The notes under the pieces: generated by a model
Databases searched by the model: none
Seen by the model: only the letters and a program-made list of their open reading frames with translations
Told to the model about the DNA's origin: nothing
Program-made: the position numbers and the translations under genes
Shown here: piece after piece, positions 1 through 5,437 of the stretch
Layout of the letters: every line of letters begins with the position of its first letter
Numbering within the stretch: position 1 is the stretch's first letter
Assembly: GCA_938003715.1 (NCBI GenBank)
Contig: CALKYK010000164.1
Span: forward strand, 1-5,437
Direction: 5' to 3'
Origin: an uncultured Gammaproteobacteria bacterium
GTDB taxonomy: Bacteria > Pseudomonadota > Gammaproteobacteria > Steroidobacterales > Woeseiaceae
Length of the DNA stretch: 5,437 nt

Positions 1-6
1 ATACCA

Positions 7-1692
7 ATGCAATCCGTGATGATCGTACTGATGGGCGTCGCCGGCATGGCCTTCGGCTGGTTCGTCTATTCCCGCTTCATCGCCACGAAGATCTACCAGC
101 TCGATCCGGACTTCGTGACGCCGGCGCACGAGTTCAACGACGGCGTCGACTATCACCCGACAAATCGCTACGTCCTCTGGGGCCACCACTTCACGTCGGT
201 GGCGGGCGCGGCGCCGATCGTCGGACCGGCCATCGCGGTCTACTGGGGCTGGGTGCCGGCCGTGCTGTGGGTCGTCTTCGGCACGATCTTCTTCGCCGGC
301 GTGCACGACTTCGGCGCCCTGTGGGCCAGCGCGCGCAACAAGGGCCGCTCGATCGGGGCGCTTTCGGAAAAAGTCATCGGCAAGCGCACGCGTGCGCTTT
401 TCATGGTCGTCATATTCCTCGTGTTGCTGATGGTCAATGCCGTATTCGGCGTCGTCATCGCCGGTGCCTTCGTCGGCACGCCGAACTCGGTGTTTCCGGC
501 CTGGTCCGCGATCGTGGTCGCGCTGATCATCGGCCAGCTCGTGTATCGCAAGTTCAACCTGCTGGCGCTGTCGATCGGCGGCGTCGTCGCGCTGTACCTG
601 TCGGTCTACGTCGGCAGCGTGCTGCCGCTCGAATTGCCGGCCGACATGCTCGGTCTCGCGCCGAACGCGAACTGGATCATCATTCTCTTTATCTACGCGG
701 CTATCGCGTCGATGCTGCCGGTGTGGGTGCTGCTGCAGCCGCGCGACTTCATCAACGGCATGCAGCTCTTCGTCGGGCTCATATTGCTGTACGGCGCGGT
801 GCTGATTTCGATGCCGGACATTTCGGCGCCGGCGTTCAACGATCGCATGCCGGCAGACGCGCCATCGCTGGTGCCGCTGTTGTTCGTCACCATCGCCTGC
901 GGCGCCGTGTCCGGTTTCCACGGCATCGTCTCCTCCGGCACGACCTCGAAACAGCTCGACAAGGAGACCGACGCACGCTTCGTTGGCTACCTCGGCGCGG
1001 TGGGTGAAGGTTCGCTCGCGCTGATCACGCTGGTGGCAGTTTCTAGCGTCGCGCTAGCAGCCACGCCGGAGCTCTGGCACGAGATCTACGAGCAGTACGG
1101 CACCGCCGGTGCCGGCACCTTCATCCAGGGCGGGGCGCAGCTCATCCAGGACGGCTGGGGCATCCCGTTCAGCATCACCCAGACCCTGCTCGCGACGATG
1201 GTGGTCCTGTTCGCCGGCACGACGATGGACTCCGGTGTGCGCCTGCAGCGCTACATCATCCAGGAGTGGGGCGACATCTATAACATCCCGATCCTGAAGA
1301 AGGGCATTCTCGCTACGCTGGTGGCGGTGGGCTGCTGCCTCGCGCTGGCTTTCGGTGCCGGCGGCGCATCGGGCAGCGGCGGGCTCGTCATCTGGCCGCT
1401 GTTCGGCTCGACGAACCAGATCCTGGCGGGCCTCACGCTGCTGGTCGTTTCGGTCATGCTGATCAAGCTAGGCCGGCCGGCGCGCTACACGTTGGCGCCG
1501 ATGGTTTTCGTGCTTTTGACCTCGTCCTGGGCGGCGATCCTGAAGCTGATCGAGTTCTGGCAGGCGCAGAACTGGCTGCTGGTTGCCATCGATATCGTCG
1601 TCGTCGTCACGACCTTCCTGGTGATCCTCGAAGCGGCCTCGGTGATCGCCAAATTCCGTGCCGAGGCGCGCGGCGAGGCGGTCGCCGAGTAG
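7..1692 (+). CDS. cstA: CstA-family carbon starvation transporter (short form)
   Basis: Polytopic inner-membrane transporter of the CstA family. Characterised members in E. coli (CstA, BtsT) import pyruvate, and CstA is also linked to peptide use during carbon starvation; the substrate here is not proven. Family hallmarks, by residue: WGHHFTSVAGAAPIVGP at 58-74, VHDF at 99-102, LLQPRDFIN at 242-250, GAVSGFHGIVSSGTTSKQ at 299-316 followed by ETDARFVGY, and PLFGSTNQILAG at 464-475. Many hydrophobic segments run from residue 1 to about 545, and the tail (546-561) is charged and cytosolic-looking. At 561 aa it is shorter than the roughly 700-aa E. coli proteins and fits the short CstA class. The reading frame is open back to base 1 and only 6 bases precede this ATG, so no ribosome binding site can be seen; the true start could lie just outside, or at the ATGs at 19 or 31. 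Arginine is mostly CGC, unlike the receptor gene downstream. Family assignment is very secure; substrate is open. Confidence 0.95.
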   Translation: MQSVMIVLMGVAGMAFGWFVYSRFIATKIYQLDPDFVTPAHEFNDGVDYHPTNRYVLWGHHFTSVAGAAPIVGPAIAVYWGWVPAVLWVVFGTIFFAGVHDFGALWASARNKGRSIGALSEKVIGKRTRALFMVVIFLVLLMVNAVFGVVIAGAFVGTPNSVFPAWSAIVVALIIGQLVYRKFNLLALSIGGVVALYLSVYVGSVLPLELPADMLGLAPNANWIIILFIYAAIASMLPVWVLLQPRDFINGMQLFVGLILLYGAVLISMPDISAPAFNDRMPADAPSLVPLLFVTIACGAVSGFHGIVSSGTTSKQLDKETDARFVGYLGAVGEGSLALITLVAVSSVALAATPELWHEIYEQYGTAGAGTFIQGGAQLIQDGWGIPFSITQTLLATMVVLFAGTTMDSGVRLQRYIIQEWGDIYNIPILKKGILATLVAVGCCLALAFGAGGASGSGGLVIWPLFGSTNQILAGLTLLVVSVMLIKLGRPARYTLAPMVFVLLTSSWAAILKLIEFWQAQNWLLVAIDIVVVVTTFLVILEAASVIAKFRAEARGEAVAE

Positions 1693-1757
1693 CGCAATCG
1701 CGGCGCGCGGGCGTCGCTGCGACGCATCGCCCGGGAGACCCGTTCGAACGTTCTCGA

Positions 1758-1775
1758 GAGCGCCCCGCGGGGCTC
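1758..1775 (+). terminator. GC hairpin after cstA, weak terminator candidate
   Basis: GAGC (1758-1761) pairs with GCTC (1772-1775, the first G being the last of the GGGG run), and CCC (1763-1765) pairs with GGG (1769-1771). G1762 is bulged and the loop is CGC. The hairpin starts 66 bases after the cstA stop. It has no T tract after it, so it is not a classical intrinsic terminator; it could be a 3'-end stabilising hairpin or chance structure in GC-rich DNA. Confidence 0.25.
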
Positions 1776-1787
1776 ATGTTGCAGTGC

Positions 1788-1803
1788 GCAAATCGGCATT
1801 TGC
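1788..1803. repeat. Perfect 6-bp inverted repeat (GCAAAT/ATTTGC)
   Basis: GCAAAT (1788-1793) and ATTTGC (1798-1803) are perfect inverted copies around the four-base spacer CGGC. It could be a small hairpin in the cstA 3' region or a protein-binding site. No T tract follows. The function is unknown, and arms of this length can arise by chance. Confidence 0.35.
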
Positions 1804-1886
1804 AGGCCTGTTGCGGGCGCGCCACTCGCGATTCCGGCATTTCCCGCGCCTGCCCGATGATCGTTTGAATCCAAGGATCTGAGCGG

Positions 1887-1909
1887 ATTTTGTCCAATGT
1901 TGGCAAAAT
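1887..1909. promoter_or_regulatory. 23-base imperfect palindrome, candidate operator upstream of the receptor gene
   Basis: ATTTTG (1887-1892) mirrors CAAAAT (1904-1909), and CCAA (1894-1897) mirrors TTGG (1900-1903). The centre is TG and one extra T (1893) breaks the symmetry, so ten base pairs of dyad surround a two-base centre. TGGCAAAATGCCA (1901-1913) forms a second, overlapping dyad. The size and symmetry fit the binding site of a dimeric regulator. It lies about 240 bases before the receptor start and next to the A/T-rich patch that may hold the promoter. I cannot match it to a named regulator; it is not recognisably a Fur box. Confidence 0.4.
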
Positions 1910-1962
1910 GCCACACAGGCCGACAAACAAACACAAAAAAAAGCCCGCTAAAACTTTATTTT

Positions 1963-1976
1963 CACTGCCGACAGTG
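1963..1976. repeat. Small inverted repeat CACTG-CCGA-CAGTG
   Basis: CACTG (1963-1967) and CAGTG (1972-1976) are perfect inverted copies around CCGA. It follows directly on the A/T-rich patch at 1921-1962, so it may sit in the receptor's leader RNA or near its promoter. Five-base arms are weak evidence by themselves. Confidence 0.25.
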
Positions 1977-2135
1977 GTTCAATCCCTAGCAACGCATCGT
2001 GCCTGTCGCGAGATCGCAACGTATGTGGCGATGGCGGGCCGACACTTTCTCGGGTGTTCGATGGTGCAGATTGCGGCCGGGCCTTCACGGGCATGCGGCT
2101 GGAGTAACGGAGATCCACTTTCGCAACCACATGAT

Positions 2136-2143
2136 GGGGGAGA
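2136..2143 (+). promoter_or_regulatory. Ribosome binding site of the receptor gene
   Basis: The purine run GGGGGAGA ends 8 bases before the ATG at 2152, a suitable Shine-Dalgarno spacing. It decides the start. The in-frame ATGs at 2131 and 2134 overlap or directly abut this site, and the far upstream in-frame GTG at 1999 would add a non-secretory N-terminus ahead of the signal peptide. Confidence 0.7.
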
Positions 2144-2151
2144 CAAACGCC

Positions 2152-4962
2152 ATGAAATCTTTGTTTAGGCCGGTGTGGCTGACCGCAGCGTCAGGTGTAC
2201 TGGCATTCGTCGCTTTGCCCGCCGGTGTCGCGGTCGCCCAGCAGGGCGCCGACGAGGCGGTCGAAGAAATCGTGACGATTGGTACTCGTCGCGAGGGCCG
2301 CACCGCGGTAGACACTGCTGTACCGATCGACGTTTTCAACCAGGAAGAACTGGACAGCGTCGCCTCCGACGACATGATCGACGTCATCAAGACGCTCGTT
2401 CCGTCGTTCAATGTTGGCCGCGAGCCGATCAGCGACGGCGCGACGTTCGTTCGTCCGCCGCAGTTGCGTGGTCTTGACTCCGACAAGACGCTCGTACTCG
2501 TCAACGGCAAGCGCCGCCATCGTGCTGCGCTGGTACTGCTCGGCGGGTTCGGTGCGCACGGCCCCGACCTCGCGACGATTCCCAGCATTTCGCTGAAATC
2601 GGTCGAAGTCCTGCGTGACGGTGCATCCGCCCTTTACGGGTCGGACGCAATTGCCGGCGTGATGAACTTCAACCTGAAAGATGCTGATGACGGTGGCGAG
2701 CTGCGCATTCAAACCGGCCAGTACAGCGAAGCCAACGAGAGCGGCTATGCAGTCGCCTGGAACCAGGGCTTCGCCCTCGGTGACAACGGATTCGTCAATG
2801 TCAGTGCGGAACTCGGCGACCACGAGCCGACCAGCCGTGGCCGTGAGTACGACATCACGATCGGTTCGTCGGGCCTGACGCCGTCGCAGTCGGCGCTGGT
2901 ATCCGGCATGTTCGATCCGGACGGTGCCGGCCCGCTGGGTTTACAGCAGCGTTTCGGACCTGACGCACTGACCGAGGTGTACGACGGCAACGGCAATCTC
3001 GTTTCGCTGTATGCCGGCAGTGACGGCATTCCCGACGACACGGACAACCGCTACGCGACCAACCTCGAGTTTGCGGAAGTCAGCCACAGCCGCCTGACGC
3101 AGATCTGGGGCGAGCCCGAGCGTGATCACATTCGTGCGTTCGTCAATGCCGGCCTCGAACTGGCCAACGGCGCCGACCTGTACGCGTGGGCGAACTACTC
3201 GGACAGCAACTCGAACGGCTCGTTCTTCCATCGCCGTCCAGGTGTTTCGCAATTGTCGATCCTCCGTCGTCCCGACGGCTCGATCTACAACCCGCGTGAT
3301 CGTTACCCCGCAGGCTTCACGCCGCGTTTCGCCGGTAACGTCATCGACATGAGCCTGACCGGCGGTATCCGCGGCGAGTTCGCGAACGGCATGACGTACG
3401 ACTTCAGCGGACGCTGGGGCGAGAACACGATCAAGTACACGCTGTTCAACACGATGAACCCGTCGATGGGTCCGCGCACGCCGACGTTCTTCCGTCCGGG
3501 CGACCTCGTCTCCGACGAAGTGGCGTTCAACGCCGACTTCTCGACGACGTTCGACATGGGCTTCGCCAGTGACACGAACTTCGCGTTCGGCTTCGAGTTC
3601 CGCGACGAAGGCTATGACGTCGTCGAGGGCGACCCGAACTCCTACGAGATCGGCCCGTACGCATCGCAGGACCCGTGGAATTTCAATATCGACACGGTTG
3701 AAGCCGCGATGATGGGTATTGCGGCAGGCTGCTACATCCCGGGCCACGTCGCAGGCGTGAACGAAACGAACTACGATCCCGACGGCATGCCGGGCACCGG
3801 TGACGAGTACACCGGCTGTAATTCGAGCGACCCGATCTTCAACGCGGTACCGGTCGGCTCGAACGGCTTCCCGGGTTACGGCCCGAACTTCACCTCGCAG
3901 TACAGCAGGGACAGCTGGGCGGCCTACTTCGACTTCGAAGCTGACGTCACCGACGCGTTCCTGGCGACGATCGCCGGCCGCTACGAGGACTTCTCGGACT
4001 TCGGTACGAACTTCAGCTTCCGCGTCGCCGGTCGCCTGAACGTCAGCGAGGCACTGACCCTTCGTGCATCGGCAGGTACGGGCTTCCGTGCGCCGACGCC
4101 GGGCCAGATCTCGACGACGAACGTATCGACGCGCATCGACCCGAACGGCCAGCCGGTTGCGGAAGGCATCTTCCCGCCGGATCACCCGGCTTCGGCGATC
4201 TTCGGCGCAACGCCGCTGAAGGACGAGACCTCGACGCAGTTCACGTTCGGTATCGCGGCCCAGCCGACCGACGCCCTGACCCTGACGCTCGACTACTACT
4301 TCATCGGCCTGGATGATCGCATCATCCTGTCGTCCGACTTCGCGGTCGGGCCGGCCGAGGTTGCTGCTCTGACGGCTGCCGGCGTACCGGGTGCGAACAC
4401 GATCGCACAGGTCAGCTTCTTCACGAACGACGTGGACACGGAAACCCAGGGTATCGACCTGGTCGCGACCTACGACGTAGAGTGGGGCGGTGGCAGCTCG
4501 ACCTTCTCGGTCAGCGCGAACTGGAACAACACGGAAGTGACCCGCCGTACGCCTCGTGATGACGGCGCCGGCGGCACCACGTTCTTCCTGAACGACGAAG
4601 GCGTGTTCGACGAAGAGAACGGCCTGCCGAGCTTCCGCAGTGTTCTCGGGTTCCGTCACAGCTGGGCGAACGACGTCACGTTCGGCCTGCGCGGCAACTG
4701 GTATGGCGACTACAAGAACGCCGCCAATTCCACGCTGGCCAGCATCCAGGACTTCGACGGCATGATCCAGTGGGACTTCGATCTGAACTGGGATGTCAAC
4801 GAGGCGATGACGCTGACCTTCGGTGGCAACAACATCACCGACGAACTGCCGGATCCGGATACGATCGGCGAAGCGTGCTGCGGCCGCATCGTTCGGTCCG
4901 ACTCCGTCATGGACTGGCAGGGTCCGTACTACTACATTCGTGGCACCTTCCGTTACGACTGA
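2152..4962 (+). CDS. TonB-dependent outer-membrane receptor
   Basis: A 936-aa outer-membrane active transporter that would bind a scarce ligand and import it to the periplasm using TonB-ExbB-ExbD energy. Residues 1-29 form a Sec signal peptide: K and R near the start, a hydrophobic core, then AVA before Q30. A TonB-box-like EEIVTIG lies at 38-44. The plug runs from about 58 to 175, with LVLVNGKRRH at 114-123 and VLRDGASALYGSDAIAGVMNFN at about 153-173. The barrel fills the rest, with the typical GTGFRAPTPGQI near 642-653 and a GNNITDE motif before the last loop. It ends YYYIRGTFRYD, an aromatic-rich last strand, but the final residue is Asp rather than the usual aromatic. Asp/Gly-rich loops lie near 255-299 and 542-556, and there are only four cysteines (527, 556, 909, 910). 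By hand count about half of the arginines use CGT, against about 2 of 16 in cstA, which would fit high expression. The start follows the Shine-Dalgarno at 2136-2143. Ligand unknown: siderophore, peptide, sugar and other substrates are all possible. Confidence 0.95.
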   Translation: MKSLFRPVWLTAASGVLAFVALPAGVAVAQQGADEAVEEIVTIGTRREGRTAVDTAVPIDVFNQEELDSVASDDMIDVIKTLVPSFNVGREPISDGATFVRPPQLRGLDSDKTLVLVNGKRRHRAALVLLGGFGAHGPDLATIPSISLKSVEVLRDGASALYGSDAIAGVMNFNLKDADDGGELRIQTGQYSEANESGYAVAWNQGFALGDNGFVNVSAELGDHEPTSRGREYDITIGSSGLTPSQSALVSGMFDPDGAGPLGLQQRFGPDALTEVYDGNGNLVSLYAGSDGIPDDTDNRYATNLEFAEVSHSRLTQIWGEPERDHIRAFVNAGLELANGADLYAWANYSDSNSNGSFFHRRPGVSQLSILRRPDGSIYNPRDRYPAGFTPRFAGNVIDMSLTGGIRGEFANGMTYDFSGRWGENTIKYTLFNTMNPSMGPRTPTFFRPGDLVSDEVAFNADFSTTFDMGFASDTNFAFGFEFRDEGYDVVEGDPNSYEIGPYASQDPWNFNIDTVEAAMMGIAAGCYIPGHVAGVNETNYDPDGMPGTGDEYTGCNSSDPIFNAVPVGSNGFPGYGPNFTSQYSRDSWAAYFDFEADVTDAFLATIAGRYEDFSDFGTNFSFRVAGRLNVSEALTLRASAGTGFRAPTPGQISTTNVSTRIDPNGQPVAEGIFPPDHPASAIFGATPLKDETSTQFTFGIAAQPTDALTLTLDYYFIGLDDRIILSSDFAVGPAEVAALTAAGVPGANTIAQVSFFTNDVDTETQGIDLVATYDVEWGGGSSTFSVSANWNNTEVTRRTPRDDGAGGTTFFLNDEGVFDEENGLPSFRSVLGFRHSWANDVTFGLRGNWYGDYKNAANSTLASIQDFDGMIQWDFDLNWDVNEAMTLTFGGNNITDELPDPDTIGEACCGRIVRSDSVMDWQGPYYYIRGTFRYD

Positions 4963-4981
4963 TCACGTAGTACGAAGCAAC

Positions 4982-5017
4982 AAAAAAGAGCCCCCGCAGC
5001 CGCGGGGGCTTTTTTTT
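4982..5017. terminator. Strong bidirectional intrinsic terminator
   Basis: AGCCCCCGC (4989-4997) and GCGGGGGCT (5002-5010) form a perfect 9-bp stem with an AGCC loop, followed by eight T (5010-5017) on the + strand. Six A at 4982-4987 give a U tract when read on the - strand. It begins about 20 bases after the receptor stop and lies about 45 bases beyond the stop of the convergent hydrolase, so it can end both transcripts. Confidence 0.93.
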
Positions 5018-5040
5018 GCGTCGCCGTTTTCCTTATTGCC

Positions 5041-5065
5041 GTCGCCCGCCGGGGTAGGCTCCTAC
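5041..5065 (-). repeat. REP-like GTAGGAGC palindromic element
   Basis: Read on the - strand, the 25 bases begin GTAGGAGCC and end GGCGGGCGAC, with an imperfect stem between: GCC against GGC, a T-G wobble, one mismatch, then CC-GG pairs around a short loop. This head (GTAGGAGC), imperfect stem and CGAC tail is the layout of the REP-type repeats scattered between genes in Pseudomonas, Xanthomonadales and related gammaproteobacteria, which are associated with RAYT transposases. It lies in the convergent gap, as such elements usually do, and its first bases supply the hydrolase stop codon. Only one copy is in the window, so repetition in the genome cannot be shown here. Confidence 0.5.
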
Positions 5066-5437
5066 AGGCGTGCGTTGATCCAGGCCAGCACGTCGCGCGT
5101 CACGTCGTCACGATTGGTTTCGTTCAGCATCTCGTGGCGTCCGCCGTCGTATATCTCGAGCGTGACGTCCGTGTGCCCGCTGTCGGTGTAGACGGCGGCG
5201 AGCCGCGACTGGCCTTTCGCGCCGCCGACCGGGTCGTCCGCGCCACCGAATATCAGGATCGGCAGCGATAACGGTACCCGCTGAACCGCATCACGCGACG
5301 TGATCGCGAGCAGCCCGCCGGTCAGGTCGTACCAGAGCCGGTTCGTGAAAGGGCCCCCGCAGTGCGGGTCGGCGATGTAGCGATCGACTTCCTCCGCGTC
5401 CCGCTACAGCCATTCGTATTTTGTCCTCGCCGGCTCG
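5062..5437 (-). pseudogene. Alpha/beta hydrolase (lysophospholipase / monoacylglycerol lipase-like), C-terminal part with in-frame stop
   Basis: The - strand encodes the C-terminal 113 residues of a serine alpha/beta hydrolase of the lysophospholipase / monoacylglycerol lipase group (Hydrolase_4, serine aminopeptidase S33 type), which splits acyl esters. Its features are RDAEEVDRYIADPHCGG, then LPILIFGGADDPVGG with the likely catalytic Asp at 5233-5235, then IYDGGRHEMLNETNRDDV with the likely catalytic His at 5134-5136, ending AWINARL before the TAG at 5062-5064. The nucleophile serine region lies beyond the window. Upstream, in the same frame, ten codons (EPARTKYEWL) also look like the family, but a TAG at 5404-5406 separates them from RDAEEVD. 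From memory, relatives usually read WLSRD here, so TCG to TAG, one base, would explain it. No plausible start codon follows the stop. This is either a real nonsense mutation or a base error near a contig end; if an error, it is an ordinary intact gene. It converges on the receptor gene and shares its terminator. Confidence 0.8.

Larger units (their letters stand above)
1693..2151. other. 459-base intergenic spacer / receptor leader region
   Basis: No convincing gene lies between the transporter and the receptor. Short open frames exist on both strands but have no recognisable domains and no good ribosome binding sites. The first part (to about 1860) is GC-rich and holds overlapping palindromes, including CGTTCGAACG at 1741-1750, and two hairpins. 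The middle holds a 23-base imperfect palindrome at 1887-1909. Positions 1921-1962 are A/T-rich (29 of 42 bases by hand count), including eight A in a row at 1935-1942. I found no sigma-70 promoter with good -35 and -10 boxes and correct spacing, and no recognisable riboswitch such as a cobalamin element. The receptor's promoter is probably in this spacer, giving a leader of unknown length. Confidence 0.75.

Noticed and set aside
1736..1760. Cluster of overlapping palindromes (CGTTCGAACG, GAACGTTC, TCTCGAGA) as a special regulatory site.
   Set aside because: Each is 8-10 bases, self-overlapping and built from CG/TTCGAA steps common in GC-rich DNA; no larger symmetry links them.
1485..1936. Two - strand open frames (149 and 109 codons) running from the spacer into the 3' end of cstA.
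   Set aside because: They overlap each other and the transporter gene, have Arg/Ala-rich low-information products, and no family likeness.
2101..2150. Possible riboswitch (for example cobalamin) in the receptor leader.
   Set aside because: I could not find conserved cobalamin-box bases or a matching multi-stem layout; only short unrelated hairpins are present in the spacer.
1999..2151. Extension of the receptor frame upstream to a GTG at 1999, or to the ATGs at 2131 and 2134.
   Set aside because: The extra residues are Arg-rich and would bury the signal peptide. The Shine-Dalgarno GGGGGAG sits just upstream of the ATG at 2152, which gives a normal secretory N-terminus.
1890..2168. A 92-codon + strand open frame in the spacer, from a TTG at 1890.
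   Set aside because: TTG start without a good ribosome binding site, no recognisable domain, overlap with the start of the receptor gene, and its beginning falls inside the palindrome at 1887-1909.
2941..4659. A 572-codon open frame on the - strand, antisense to the receptor gene.
   Set aside because: Its product is Arg/Val/Glu-rich with no domain or membrane pattern, and it lies wholly inside a gene with clear TonB-receptor motifs. GC-biased codons in the real gene suppress antisense stops.
4823..5191. A 122-codon + strand open frame across the receptor end, the terminator and the start of the hydrolase region.
   Set aside because: It crosses a strong terminator, and the - strand frame of the same bases clearly encodes a hydrolase.

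Overview
The window (about 60% GC or more by eye) looks like part of a Gram-negative, probably gammaproteobacterial, chromosome. Three things support this: a TonB-dependent outer-membrane receptor with a Sec signal peptide, a REP-like GTAGGAGC palindrome of a type common in gammaproteobacteria, and the kinds of genes present. The lineage is an inference. The odd length, with sequence starting 6 bases before one gene and ending inside another, would fit a short metagenomic contig.

Layout: (1) 7-1692 (+), a complete or nearly complete CstA-type carbon starvation transporter of 561 aa. (2) 1693-2151, a 459-base spacer without a convincing gene. It holds several short inverted repeats, an A/T-rich patch and the ribosome binding site of the next gene. 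(3) 2152-4962 (+), a 936-aa TonB-dependent receptor, starting at an ATG with a good Shine-Dalgarno sequence and a clear signal peptide. (4) 4982-5017, a strong intrinsic terminator whose A and T tracts let it work in both directions. (5) 5041-5065, a REP-like element that contains the stop codon of the last gene. (6) 5062-5437 (-), the C-terminal part of a serine alpha/beta hydrolase (lysophospholipase / monoacylglycerol lipase-like). It has no ATG start and is broken by an in-frame TAG 31 bases from the window edge.

How the parts may work together: the receptor would bring a ligand across the outer membrane using TonB energy, and the CstA-type protein would carry small organic molecules (pyruvate or peptides in characterised relatives) across the inner membrane. 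They share a strand, but the 459-base spacer suggests separate transcription, so a functional link is only a hypothesis. The hydrolase is convergent with the receptor and shares its terminator. No defence system, mobile-element transposase, CRISPR array, tRNA or rRNA is visible. The points most worth checking are the nonsense codon in the hydrolase, the REP-like element at its 3' end, and the 23-base palindrome upstream of the receptor.
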